Below, piece after piece: positions 34,880 to 46,639 of a stretch of DNA of 64,000 nt; within the stretch, counting starts at the first letter, position 1, and every line of letters begins with the position of its first letter. A program made the position numbers and the translations under genes. The stretch comes from Agapanthus africanus (lineage: Eukaryota; Streptophyta; Magnoliopsida; Asparagales; Amaryllidaceae), in assembly GCA_030015575.1 (NCBI GenBank), contig CM057340.1, positions 754,919,632-754,983,631 on the forward strand, given 5' to 3'. The notes below the pieces were generated by a model. That model had not been told where the DNA came from. It saw nothing but the letters and a program-made list of their open reading frames with translations, and searched no databases.

Positions 34880-35997
34880 GTTTGGATTAGGCAGAAGGTT
34901 TGCTTCGTAGGATTGTGCAGGCCGGAGAGTATCGTGCATCAGTATACCGCATTGGAAGATTCTCGGTCAGATGGTATTGCAGGACGGATGGTTCGGACAG
35001 TTGGCAAGAACAAAATTTTTAGGCTTACTGGTAGTTTTCCGATGGATTTTCGGGCTGGAGCCTTATCTATTGCCGAGTACCTCACCGATCGATCACCATC
35101 GAAGATATGAGAATTCCCGAAGAGTTATATACTGGAGGGGCAGGGAATTACTCATGGCTTCATGGAATTCGATGCATCAAAGAACCGATGATCGAGAGAT
35201 GTTCTCTTGTTGGCTTTGGAGGCGGAGCAAAAAGATAAAGGTCGTGGTGTTTTGGGACCCAGAGTGGAGTAATCAGCCAAGTGACATTCTTTGAGTCTGC
35301 GATACTTAGAAGAAGAAAGACTCGATCAGATATAAATGGAGAACATGTATGCCACCAAGCGAGCTAGAGTTCGAAATTCGAGTCCAGGTAATACAAGAAA
35401 AGATGGTCGGTACTTAATTCGATTCAGGTGCAGAGTCCAGTAGAGCCAATGGTGCAAAGGTCGATGACAGTTCGACTCACAGAAGTGGTTAGGGACGAAT
35501 CTTCAAGGTAAGAGGATCGGGAGTTTGACAGAAAGACTGCATGTTTGATTCGTGACATGGAGAGTGTCATGAATGGGGAGTTGCGTCGGTTGCAGTAAAG
35601 TATTGAGCAGGTTCTAGCTCGTTATGGGATGGAGGAGACTCGACACGTGTCTTCTCACATAAAGGCACACTTCAGGTTTTCGGCGATGTTATCATCAGGT
35701 ATAGATTACGCTGGTGATAGTGGCAGATGGAGATCAACGACGGATTACATGTTAGGCACTGATGTAGTGCCAGGGAGATCGACGCTTCAGTCTGGTCTCT
35801 CAGTATCAACGATGGTGGAAAAATTGATAACCGTCTTGGAGGCGGTTAGGGAAGCCATCGATCTGCGGAGATTGTTGGGTTTGGGTGTTCCTGAGGAGGT
35901 GAGAGTGTTTTTCTTGCAGGCTGAGAAGAAGGTGGTGTCTCTTACGAAGATTGGTACCCAAGATAATTCGACGGATGCGTTTCTACGATGGTTCTAA
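34880..35997 (+). pseudogene. Unrecognised coding relic upstream of a copia-like LTR
   Basis: The best frame runs from about 35335 to a TAA at 35995-35997, with a frame change near 35430 and stops near 35510 and 35600. Readable parts are MENMYATKRARVRNSSPGN, KTACLIRDMESVMNGELRRL, SIEQVLARYGMEETRHV and, at the end, LLGLGVPEEVRVFFLQAEKK. The 35629-35997 part is fully open (122 codons) and looks helical. It precedes a polypurine-like GGTGGAGAT and an LTR-like block, so it is probably the 3' coding end of a retroelement, but no RNase H or integrase motif is present and I do not recognise the family. Sequence from 34740 to 35300 has only short frames. Confidence 0.35.
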
Positions 35998-36111
35998 TCC
36001 AAGTTTATGTTTTGCCCAGTAGATTGTTGAGGTGCCTTCGAGCACAAGACAACGAAAACGAAGTTCCAAGGTGTTGAGAAAGTGAAAAGATTATGGTGAA
36101 TTTGAATCAAG

Positions 36112-36631
36112 GTGGAGATAGTTGAAATATGATTTAAATTCGGATTAGTTGGGATTTAAATTTAATCTCTTTAGTTTAGATTTAAATCTAATACCTAGTT
36201 TAAATTCATATTTATTTCTAATTTAAATATAGATTTATCTCCAAGCAATTATTTACCCTATAAATATGAGGCTTTCTCAAGGGTTCTTTTATGAATCCAT
36301 AATTCTCTAATAACCAAAGGTGATTAGAGTGGGAGAGGAAGGCCAAGCGCGGACGCGGATAGAGAGAGGTTTTGTAATAGAGAGTATTTCTTTGTAAATG
36401 AGGGATGAGTAGTCGGTGTAATCTCTTATAATTCTTTCTCATAGTAGAAGTTTTCGCCGTAATTTGCAGGATTAGGTACTGGTTGCGCCGAACCTAGGTA
36501 AATCATGTGTGTTGTTGTTGGTGTGTTCTTTTCGTGTGATTTAATATCCGTCGGATAATTTTTTCCAACCTATCATAAAACAAAACTCTTGAATTTCCGC
36601 TGCGCAATAGATATATAATTCTTACGACAGA
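36112..36631 (+). mobile_element. Copia-like LTR (single copy, boundaries approximate)
   Basis: AAGGTGGAGATAGTTG at about 36109-36124 matches, with one change, the common copia junction GGTGGAGAT|TGTTG of polypurine tract and LTR start. It is followed by AT-rich sequence, a TATA box in CCCTATAAATATGAGG near 36258-36273, and an end that might be ACGACA near 36631. No partner LTR is in the window. Confidence 0.45.
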
Positions 36632-38300
36632 AGAAGTGTTAAGAGTATAAAAATATATTTCATCAATCCTCATTATTAAGAAGAGTTTTGATGGAAAAAA
36701 AAGAGACAATTAACAAGTACAATAAATAAGAGAGATACTACCAATAGCCTCTTTAGATCGATCGAAATCTCATAATCATCCCCCGAAGAAAAAACATAAT
36801 TATATAAAAACACTCTATATTCATTTTCTTTTCTTACAAATAAGAAAATTTATGTCTCATCGATGTACCGTACATGTACATAAAACGTAAAATCTTTCTT
36901 TCTTTTTTTCTTATTGTTCAACTTTACTTACCAACCTTTATTCTAGACCAGCATCATATCAGGATCTAACAGGAGGAATCTTTGATTGACAAGGCTTCTT
37001 CATCCCATAAATCAACCACTTTCTATCAGCATCTTGATGAAATATTGGTAGGAGATGAGAGCCGGTAGAAAAAGCATGTTTCTTGCAAATAGGAAGAAAA
37101 AACTCTCATTTTATAAGCCCTTGCTAAAAGGGAAAATATGGTAACAAAAATTTCTCGAAAATAGTTCTGGGAAGCCTTTTTACCCTTTTTCCAACACTTT
37201 CATAACTAATGCCTTTGAACTTAATTTTGACATTTTTTTTTGGGATTTACTTTACAACGAGACAGGCCATATGAGCCTTAATCATAGTGCGCCAGCCTTG
37301 TGGACTAGCCCTATTATTAGATTAATAATTGGAATTAAGTTTACTATCCACGATCATCATCATCATTAATTTATTAATTTGTTTTAAAGAGAAGAAGAAG
37401 AGGAAGAGTTGTTTATTACTATAATTGATTTGTCTTTATGGGTTCTGATTGTTGGGCAACTCCATTGGGCTTTGGCAATTATCTGTGCATGTGTTGGACT
37501 AATTACATAAAACATCATTTGACTCTTCACAAATTTACTGATGCATTGAGTTTTGACAAATATAAGTGTAAATTGTCAAAAAAAAAAAAAACACAGCCTG
37601 CTCGGGTGTTGTTTAAAAACTCTTGATATTTTCGAAATTGCTGGGAAGAGTCTATTGTCCAAATCTTTGTGAAATCCTGAGCTGCATTTTATTTAGGCCT
37701 TTATTCCCTCCAACCGTTTATATATTACAAGCAACTACTTAGATATTACATGCAACTTTTTAGATACTACAGATAACTGCTTAAATATTACAGGCAACCA
37801 GTATAAATGAGGTTTTAATTAGGCCTAGAGGTATTTTAACAAGAACAAAAAGCACAGTAGTTTTTACACAAGTTTGAAGCGGACCGAGGGTTCTTTGACA
37901 ATTTACCTTAATTTCCAATCCTGATAAGTATGTGCCTTATGTAACTTTTAGGAGAAAATTGTTTCCCATGCATCTCGCATCCCACTTTGAATCTATAACT
38001 TATATTTAACCCACGAACTTCCAAAATGAGAAAAAAAAAACCCAAAATTATTTTTTGACATTGTTCTAAGACAAGGCCCTTATTTGTATACGTATTTCTG
38101 TATGCATTGTCTATAATATCCTTTTAAATTTTTTAAGATATTAGAAAACGGTTCCCCAAGAAATTAGAATATCAGATTTTGATTATATGTACCTATAATT
38201 TTCAATGGATGCTTTATTATTCTCTCTTTATCATTACTTATCCTAATTTTTTCTAAACCCATCTTATTTTCTTTATCGTTGATTGCCCTCTTTATTATTA
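36632..38300. other. No recognisable feature
   Basis: AT-rich intergenic-looking sequence with a short A-run at 37580 and several TTAGATATTACA-like words near 37740-37800. I see no gene, element end or RNA. Confidence 0.5.
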
Positions 38301-38305
38301 CTTGC
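38301..38305. repeat. Target-site duplication CTTGC (left) of Tat-type element
   Basis: CTTGC precedes the TGATAGAGG edge at 38306 and is repeated at 50413-50417 directly after the CATCATCA edge at 50412. Confidence 0.85.
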
Positions 38306-39043
38306 TGATAGAGGTCCTTTTCAGGTCTCCGTGAGATGTTGTCTTCCGTCGATCTCCCGGTGGATCTTGGAGGTGATCTCCTGTTGCGTGTGGGTCTGAA
38401 TGGGTTTTGAGGAGATTGGTGGTTTTGAGGAGTTTGCGCCGAGTACCTGCAAGGAAGTCCCGGGGTGGTTTGGTACTACCGAGAACCCTCCGACGATCAA
38501 GTTAGCACAAGATCCGAGCAGAGTAACGGCTAAGTAGGGTGAAAAAAGCTTACTTGACCCCTCTGTGATGGGAGTTTATATAGTGGCGGCAGCACGCAGT
38601 AGCAGGCGCGAGAATCTCGCCGGCAGTTACGCCCTCGACGTCACGCCCGCGTAATAAGCGGATCGCCCGTTAATGGGGATCGTGATGGCGTGGAACGTGG
38701 GATGTTGCCGGCGGAGAATCCGCGCATGGCGAGATTTGCGGAGCGGCGGTTACGCCTATGAGTGGTGGAGTTGTCGGCCGGAGGGACCGAGGAAGATGGC
38801 CTCGGCGGGAGAGCTTGGGGACGAGCGGGAAGGCCGAGGCATCTTGGTCCTGTGGTAGCTCGGGGTGAGCTGAGAGGCCGAGGAGGCCGATTTGTAAGGG
38901 GCTCTGAGGAGAGCCAGCTTGTGCTTGCAGGTCGGGTACACCTGTAGCCTGGTCGGCCCCTGTGGGCCCTTTCTTCTGAGTTCTAGGACACGTCATCTTC
39001 CACATGTCCTGATCTGGGAGATTGCCAATATAGAGCATCATCA
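38306..39043 (-). repeat. Tat-type LTR copy A (3' LTR)
   Basis: Minus-strand start TGATGATGCTCTATATTGGC and end GGACCTCTATCA, 738 bp. A TATA box, CTATATAAAC in minus sense, is at about 38574-38583. A polypurine tract (minus AAGAGTGGGGGGCTAA) adjoins it at 39044-39059. Confidence 0.9.
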
Positions 39044-40354
39044 TTAGCCCCCCACTCTTGTCCCGACTAGCTGGCGGGTCGGGTCAAGAGTGGACTGTCG
39101 GGCCGTCCGGGGTGAGCTCCCTCCTAAGGTTTCGTCGGGACGCGTCCCCGGGCTGTCAACTGTCTTTTCTGCCAGCGAATCAGGGCGAGATCTCTGCATT
39201 TAAGGAAGGTGCGCCTGTTCGTGCATCCTATCTCTGAAGCGACGGTCCGCATGTCAAGCGTCGGTTGGCCCACGTGACGTGTGCAGACCTGCGGCGTCTG
39301 ATGGGATGCGACCCAGTATGGGAACGACAAGTGGAGCGATCGGGGCCGTTGGACGCGAGGAGGCGTTTTGGCGGGAGATGAAGGACGCCGTTGGATGAGG
39401 GTGATTGCAGTGGTAAATAGGGGTGGGGCCCACTCCAAGGGCCCTGCTCCTTCATATTTCCTCGCTTTAAGTCCTGGTTGCTCGGCACTCGTCTTCTTTT
39501 TTCTGCTTTCGTTTCCCGAGGATCCCTCCTCTCTAGGTTAGATGTCTTCTTTCGTAGAATCTGTAGATGTCGTAGGAGTAGGTTCTAGGGACCCTCTAGT
39601 TGAGCCTGAGTCTTCCCCGGGAGCAGGGATCAGATCCTCTTCCCGGGATCGTGCGGCGGGGGCAGCCCCTAGGGAGGAGGAGGTAGACGCTATACCCGGC
39701 GCGTCGTGTTGGGTGAGGCATGAGGACGAGCTTGCCAATGCTCGGGCTCGTTTCCACGTCCCCTCACATTATACGCTTCGTCTGGCCAAGGAGGGAGAGA
39801 AGGCAGACCAAGTACGGGGTAGGGAGATCGCCCTGTACTTGGAAGCTTTTTGGGACGGAATACGCCTGCCCTTCTCTTCCGAGGTCGTCGAAGCGCTGAA
39901 CTTCTTTGGGTTAGCCCCTGGTCAGTTAGTGCCAAACTCATAGAGGATTCACCTCGGGTTTCTGATCCGCCTGAAGCTACAGGCGGTTCCCTTCAGCTTC
40001 TCCATCCTTGATTCTTCCCTTGTTTTCAAAAATCATCCCGGGGGTCGAGCGGGCGACCCGAGATGGGTCTACCTCTCTTTTAGAAAGCGACAGGGGGCGC
40101 CGCCGGGACAGGGGTTGTAGCCCTGCCTTCTTCCATTCACGACTGGAAGAAGAATTTTTTCTTCGTCGCGCCGCCCGAGGGCGAGGACTGGCCCGTGCCC
40201 ACCAAGTAGTCGAGGGAAAAATGCTTGCCGGGGAACCAGTCCAATAACCCCGCCGCGGTGAGACTGGCGTCGTGGGAGCCCGTCCCCCGATTTGATGTGC
40301 TGCTGTCTGAGAGGGTCTTGAGTTGGGCCGGGCTCAGCCCCGTCGAGTTCGTCG

Positions 40355-40435
40355 GTAAGTTTGGCTTGCTTTTTGGCTTTTATATTGCATGTGTCGCTGA
40401 CTTCTTTGCATTTGGATTTGTGCAGGACCCATGGA
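40355..40435 (+). other. Intron 1 of antisense ORF 1
   Basis: Donor CG|GTAAGT and acceptor TTTGTGCAG|GA, 81 nt, AT-richer than its flanks. Splicing joins SPVEFVG to PMDMDKL in frame. Confidence 0.75.
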
Positions 40436-40935
40436 TATGGACAAGCTCTGAGCCTCCATGCGCCAGCCGAGGAAGGTCACGAAGGCTGGAGGTGCCGACT
40501 CTTCCCGTTCGAAGCCTGCTCCGGCTCCTTCGGCCTCCGTCCCAATGCCTCCGGTAGCCGCGTCCCTTGAGCGTTCGGGGGCGGATCCCGCCTCGGGGCC
40601 TAGCAGAGCGCCGGGCCGGAAGCGGGCTCGAATTCTGGAGGACCCGATCTCGGAGGAGGAGACCGGCTCTCCATCGGAGCTACTCAAGAGGGGTTCCCGG
40701 AGGTCTCCTCGGGGCCCGCCCTCACCGATCATGGTGGAGGGGGGGCCTCCAGTTCGCGGTGCCCTCGGGGCTATCTATCCCGGATAGCCTGCTGCACGAA
40801 ATAGAGAAGTCGGCAGGGGGTAGGGTCCCCGGGGGGACCTTCAGGGCTCAGATGGCGTCCATCGTCCAGGAGACCGTGCAAGTAAATGCTCGGTTGTTTG
40901 TGAGATTCGGTACTTCCTTCGTCTTCCTGACCTTC

Positions 40936-43900
40936 TGTAACACCCTAGTTCATTTATACCAATTCCAGTTCTCGTATTTCCTTAATTGTGGTATTTTCCT
41001 GATTTATCGTGTTTTGGGTGCGAATAGTATTTTACATTTTACATTGCATTCGACCCGACCCGCTTGCTTGAACCTGTTTGATTCATATTTATAGATTACC
41101 CTGACTTGTTACATAAACACGTGCATCTCATGTATACTGCATACTGGCATTTTACCATATAACATTTTAGGTCATGTAAAATAATTTAAAATTGCATTTC
41201 ATAGCCTGCATGATACCCCTAACCCCGTGGTAGCATCCGCACATCTTGTTCTCGTCCCGTTCAGTGAAACGGACGTGTTTGGATGGCTACACGCATGTAC
41301 GTGCATCCGTTCTTAGGGGTATGCATTTTCGTTACCTGAGCATTCATTTTGAATTTTGAAAGTCGCACATATTTTTCGTATTTTAAATCTGAAGTTTTAG
41401 ACCCGACCCGGGCTCGTTTTGAAATATTTTGGTATCCCGCCAAATTCAATTTATTTAATTTGAAAATTTAGTTTAAATATTTTCATACGATTTCTTTAAC
41501 AAATTGAAACCTCTTATCTAAAATTTTAAATCTAAAAATCTTTTAAAATTTTAAATCTAATTTCCTAACAAACTAACAACTCCTTTCTCTCTCTCTCTCT
41601 CCTCTGCATATATATATTTATATATATTTAATTTTTCTTTCCTTATTTAATACATAGCCTCTTCTTCTTCTTTCTTCTTTCTTTTTCTTGATCTTGTTTC
41701 TTGATTCCGGTGATCACCGCCGGAGCCGTGCTCGTCGCTGACGATTCGAGTGATCCACTGAACGTACCTAACTTGCGTGATTACCCTTGTGTGTTGTTTG
41801 GAACCGTTCCGTGTACCGTGCGCGCGTCGCGACATTTCGCCGACGAAGGACGTTCCGTACATATCCGTTCTTGTTCCGTCTAGGCAAGTTAATCTTGCTA
41901 CATGCTATATAATTCATTTTATACCTATTTAAATAAATACCATACCTATAGTTTAAATCTAGTACCCCATGTTTAATTTTATAACGTTTCGATGTTCCGT
42001 TTGCATCCGTTTATATCATTTTAAATCTAGATCATGAAAACTTATCTTGTGACATACTAGTTACATTATACTGCATCCATATCATTTAAAATATATATTG
42101 CCGTAATATTTCTTATTATTATCTTTAATTAGTTTATAATCTGCATTTTATAATGTTATACATTTGAAAATATTATAGTTTACGTATGAAACGTCATCGC
42201 AAAGCGGATACGACAAATCTGAAATTTACTGTGCACCTTACCTTATAAAATTCATTATAAATCATAGAAAAATCATTAGTATACGTTCTTTAGTTCGTTG
42301 CGAAGCTAACTCAGAGTACTATAACTCTATGTAATATTTACTTACAAAACATTTTTTTAAATAACGTAAAATGCAAATGAATATGTCTCTAAACTGCTGT
42401 CCAGGAAAATTCCAGCAGCAAACTTTCAACTTCAAATGTTCATAGCTTTTTGTAGGGATAACCTGAGATACTTATACTTATAAAAATGAAAATCTTATTG
42501 AATTATCTTTGTTTTGGTATAAGACACGTCCCTTTTGGAGAACGTTTGTTATTTTTAAGCTATTTTACAAATCAAAGTGACGCTGAATTTCTGAACGGAA
42601 CTTTCTTGTACATGGTTAATCAATACCACTTTTATAGTTATTAATCGCTTTGAATATGCTATCCATATTAATATTATTATATCAATATTTATATCAAATA
42701 TTGCTTAGTTGTACATCCCACATTACCATTTTATAGTTTTATAACTTTTCGGATACCCGTTTGCATCCATCGCATTTAAGATACATATAATTGCATCCAT
42801 AGATCACATTACTACATAATACTGTGATATTAACACTCCATGTTTAATAAATTGCATCCTAATTAATATTGAAACTATAAATGTAACCCTAATCGATAAC
42901 TGTGCATCTGTATGCCTTAATCTGTACCTGATTGCATATCACATTACAATGTTCCATTTTATTGTGCTATTAGTATCCATGCTTGTTTTGTATACCCATG
43001 CTTATGCTAGTTGATTATGAGCACCCACATAACATTTTGTGCTTCCTGACATGACCTGTTGCACTTCCTACCGGATAGGACATGGTACCGTACACTCTTG
43101 ACATGACCTGACACCTAAATACACTACTTGACTTGACCTGATGTACCATGGCTTGACCTGTTACCTGATCTTGTGTCTAATGCCAACAAACCTAACATGT
43201 AGTCCTTACGGACCGTTCCTGTTGTCTATCCAGACAAACTTGTACCTACCTGATCCTGAGTTGGCATTAGTTCTTGATTACTTAAAATACCTGACTAGAC
43301 ACTTATAACTTGGGGGTATGGGGAAATCAATGATGAAATCCTGACTTATAACTCGACAGTTTCTTGCTTATACTGATCAGTTTTTAGAGGCTAGGCCCGC
43401 CTCGTGGCGATGCTGCTGACATCGTTGGTCTGTACCCTTTTCCTGTTAGTGCCTAGCGGCACGTCTCGGTTTCAGTATGAGAGTCTTAGACCGTGGTCCC
43501 GGGCATGCACGGGATACTATTGAGTTACATCGATGATTCCTCAAATTGATTTCAAAGACTTGAGAGTAGATAACCAACTGACCAGTTTAGTTTACTCACT
43601 GCACGCTACCTTTCACTGTCCTGATTTAGATTGCTTTACACCTGCTTTATTATTTATGATTATACTTGCATGTCTTGCTACCCTGTTTACATATTGTTGC
43701 TTGATGTTATGACGTGCTGACGTCTGGGTTTTGCATGGCCCAGATCCTTCTACCTTTGTTGCAGACTGATCAGGAGTATTGCCGCTGTTAGACCGAGCGG
43801 TGAAGTTCCTGTCGGTATGTAGTTTTACTTTCCAGGTGTTTCATTATTGTATCTTTTGCTTCCGCATATCATTATTTCTTGACTCATTCATTCTGGCTCA

Positions 43901-44052
43901 TGGACATGTACTAGATAGTTTAGTTTACTTTCCTGTTCTTGATATCTCTACAGCCGTAACGTGACTGTGGAGGGATTTTTCCTATCCATAGGTAGCATGG
44001 TTGGCTATGTCGCGTGCCCATCTTAGCGTACTCTGGGAAGCGGGGTGTGACA
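40936..44052 (+). mobile_element. Solo LTR (relative of element B) inside an intron
   Basis: Starts TGTAACACCCTAG and ends GGGGTGTGACA, 3117 bp, flanked by CCTTC (40931-40935) and CCTTT (44053-44057), a 5-bp duplication with one difference. From about 41880 it aligns closely with element B's LTR; the first 940 bp are only partly similar. It has no internal region, PBS or second LTR. It lies wholly within intron 2 of antisense ORF 1, in the gene's sense direction. Confidence 0.88.
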
Positions 44053-44789
44053 CCTTTTTCTTATTTTTCAGGTCCTCCAGCACGTCGCCCTTGCCTTACG
44101 CATGGAGGCCGAGGTGATAGCCCCGGCGATGAAGGCCGTGGACCAGCTTACCTCGCTGGAAGAGAGCTCCAAACGGGAGCTGGAGGCAGCGATGGCGAGG
44201 ATTGCCGCCCTGGATGGCGAGGTGGAGGTCGAGAAATGGGAGGTTGCCCGGCACCGTGAGGCCACCGTGGCTGCCGAGGTCAAGCTTGAGGACGCTCAGG
44301 CGCTCACCGGCAACATGAAGAAGACGGTGAGGACCCTCCGGAAGGAGCTGGGGGTGGCGGTCGAGGCGGCGAAGCGGGCCGACCTCTCGGCGGCGAAGGC
44401 GGTGAAGAGCTACAAGAAGTCGAAAGACTTCTACAATGACTTAGCCGTGGCCACCACCCGCATCTGGCACGAGGCCCTCGACGCCGTTAAGGCCCGGATG
44501 CCGTAGTTCGCCGATGAAGAGCTCCGGGCCGAATACCCCCCCCCCCTCCGGGGACGCCGATGAGCAGAGGGAAGAGATTCCTAACGAGGAGTTGGCCGAG
44601 GACCCTGCTCGACTCGTGGTAGATATCGAGGTCCCCGAGGTCGTGCCTGGCCCCGAGGCCTAAAGCCCCCGTCTTCCTCCTCCTTTTATTTTGCCGCTTC
44701 TGGAATTTTTGTAAGCCTCCGGGCAGTCTGTAAGGCTGGGGAGCCCAAGTACCCTTTGTAAAGACTTTGTTTTTAGTAGTAAAACTTTT

Positions 44790-44911
44790 TGCTTCATCAG
44801 CTTGCACTTTATCTTCTGTTTGTGAAGAATTCTCGTAAAATATCCTTGCTTGCTTCATCAGCTTGCACTTTATCTTCTGTTTGTGAAGAATACTCGTAAA
44901 ATATCCTTGCT
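44790..44911 (+). repeat. 61-bp tandem duplication downstream of antisense ORF 1
   Basis: Two 61-bp copies, starting GCTTCATCAGCTTGCACTTT at 44791 and 44852, differ at one or two bases. They lie in the probable 3' untranslated region. Confidence 0.9.
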
Positions 44912-45224
44912 TGCACTGTTGGGCTTCCATGTCTGGTCGGCTATCTGTCTAGCGATCGTTCGTCGAGTTGATTTTGATCACTTGACAAGTGTGCCAAGCG
45001 CTAATGAGAAGGAGGCATCTCCATGGCCCCGAAGTCGAGGGGGGATCACTCAGACTTGAACAGACCTGACGTCTCTCAATGGGGTTTCGGGTTTGCGGCA
45101 TTTGATGAGTAGCATGCTGCCCGCCGCAGATTTGCCGAGCAGAAGGGAGCTCAGTGGCCTCGTTATGAGGGCTTCAAACCAGCAGCGTCTGGTGGGCAGG
45201 AGGATGCCCGCTGGGTATGACCGA

Positions 45225-45750
45225 GCAGGGAAGCTGCTTGGTTGCCTCTTGGCGAAGGCTTTGATTTTTAGAGTTGGAGGGGCCGTAGGAGGCCTGTTAA
45301 GGATAACCGGACAGTGAAGCTGCACGGTTGCTTCCTGGCGAGGGCCTTGATCCCTGACGTTGCGAGTAGGGAAGCTACCGGCCAGGGATAGACGAGCAGG
45401 GTAGCTGCTGAGCTGCCTCTAAGGAGGACTTTGATCCTTAGCGTTGGAGGGGCCGTAGGAGGCCTGCTAAGGATAACCGGGCAGTGAAGCTGCGCGGTTG
45501 CCTCTTGGCGAGGGCTTTGACCCCTGGCATTGCGAGTGGGGAAGCTACCGGCTAGGGACAGCTGAGCAGGGTAGCTGCTGAGCTGCCTCTAAGAAGGGCT
45601 TTGTTTCTTAGTATTGGAGAGGCCGTAGGAGGCCTGCTAAGGATAACCGGGCAATGAAGCTGCGCGGTTGCCCCTTGGCGAGGGCTTTGATCCCCGACGT
45701 TGCGTGTAGGGAAGCTACCGGCCAGTGATAGCTGAGCATGGTAGATGCTT
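45225..45750 (+). repeat. 170-bp tandem repeat, about three copies
   Basis: GGCCGTAGGAGGCCTG recurs at 45281, 45451 and 45621, exactly 170 bp apart. Each unit contains GTAGGGAAGCTACCGGCCAG, GGATAACCGG and a short self-complementary CTAAGGAGGAC...CCTTAG. It lies between the two antisense genes. Confidence 0.92.
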
Positions 45751-45973
45751 GGCCGATTCTTCATGAGGTTTCGCCCGACCGTCCAGTTGCAGGTATGGGG
45801 AACATGAACGGTCGCGGCGAACGTGCGCATAGCATGCACATTGAATGTGTGGGGAGGCGAAGGCCAGAATCGCGTCGTTTTGATTCCGCCAGAGAAGGCT
45901 CAATGATCGCCGCATGGCAGCGACTTTATGGGTGAAAACGGGTGACTGTTGGGTTCCATTGGGACGCAGTGGG

Positions 45974-45983
45974 CTATATAAAG
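45974..45983 (+). promoter_or_regulatory. TATA box of antisense ORF 2
   Basis: CTATATAAAG lies 48-57 bases before the ATG at 46031, which would place a transcription start about 20-25 bases before the ATG. Confidence 0.65.
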
Positions 45984-46030
45984 CTGAGAGAGCACTGGTC
46001 CTTCCTTTCTTCACAAACAGATCGTTGAGA

Positions 46031-46483
46031 ATGGAAGACTTCCCTTTTACCATCCCCGAAATCATCCACTTTGAAGACGTATACCTCTACGAACAGAACT
46101 GCGCCGAGGACACGGTGCGGTTGGTCTATGGGAGCATCGAAGACCACTTCGGCCGGCTGCTCCCCCGGCGCTCCCCTCTGCTACAGCTGCTTATGTACTC
46201 CATCTGGAGGGCGTCGCCGAGGCTTTACAACCCCCTGTCTGAGCAGCTTTACGACGAGGCCGTGGGCAAGCTGCGGTCTCTGAGGCGCTTCGGCCTGATC
46301 TCCGCGGGTCGACCGGCTCGCTGGGTGGCACTCATCCGTGAGTGCTATGAACTGAGGCTCGAGGTCAACGCGAGCGGTGGGAATCGAGGGCAGAGGCTGG
46401 ATCTCACGATGCCTCGGCTGGCGGAGATCTTTACTGAGTACCATGAGCAGTGCTCTCTGCACCCCCTTCCCCTGCTGCTGTAA
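46031..46483 (+). CDS. Antisense ORF 2: intact 150-residue protein of unknown function
   Basis: The frame starts MEDFPFTIPEIIHFEDVYLY at 46031 and ends with a TAA at 46481-46483. The first ATG after a well-placed TATA box is used; an upstream in-frame start at 45914 would lie before the TATA box, so I prefer 46031. AATAAA at 46535 can serve as poly(A) signal. Composition is that of a soluble, folded protein: acidic start, then Arg/Leu-rich helices (LLYS-like core around 60-70, YDEAVGKLRSLRRFGL, ALIRECYELRLEV). There is no signal peptide, zinc motif or transmembrane segment. It is plus-strand, opposite to Gag, within the Tat-type element, in the space where pol would be expected. I do not recognise a family. 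It is the only undamaged gene in this element. Confidence 0.65.
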   Translation: MEDFPFTIPEIIHFEDVYLYEQNCAEDTVRLVYGSIEDHFGRLLPRRSPLLQLLMYSIWRASPRLYNPLSEQLYDEAVGKLRSLRRFGLISAGRPARWVALIRECYELRLEVNASGGNRGQRLDLTMPRLAEIFTEYHEQCSLHPLPLLL

Positions 46484-46639
46484 TTTTCTTTTTCTTTTTG
46501 TATGTATGGCTGAGGAGTCCATAATACCTTTTTGAATAAATAAGACATTTCCTTCTTTTTCGCAATGTTCCATTGATCTTTATTAAATTAACAACAGACC
46601 CTAGGAAGAGTTTACATTGCCCTTAAAAAAAAGTACATG

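Larger units (their letters stand above)
39542..44663 (+). pseudogene. Antisense ORF 1: Transposase_28 domain plus coiled coil, three exons, degraded
   Basis: The plus-strand gene starts MSSFVESVDVVGVGSRDPL at 39542. Exon 1 carries the Pfam Transposase_28 (putative gypsy-type transposon) signature: FSSEVVEALNFFGLAPGQLV and, in another frame near 40130, SIHDWKKNFFFVAPPEGEDW. Intron 1 is 40355-40435 (GTAAGT...TGCAG) and joins in frame. Exon 2 is 40436-40881 (basic, PS-rich, then IPDSLLHEIEKSAGG). Intron 2 is 40882-44071 (GTAAAT...TTTTTCAG) and contains a solo LTR. Exon 3, 44072-44506, encodes a coiled coil (ELEAAMARIAALDGEVEVEK) ending KSYKKSKDFYNDLAVATTRI. In-frame stops sit at about 39941, 40198 and 40448. 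There are frameshifts at a G run near 40740 and a C11 run near 44536; the original end is likely the TAA at 44661. The protein's function is unknown. Confidence 0.8.

Noticed and set aside
38670-39044. Pro/Ser-rich ORFs on the minus strand, repeated near 48783 and 50038
   Set aside because: GC-rich LTR sequence of the Tat-type element; three LTR copies give three matching spurious ORFs.
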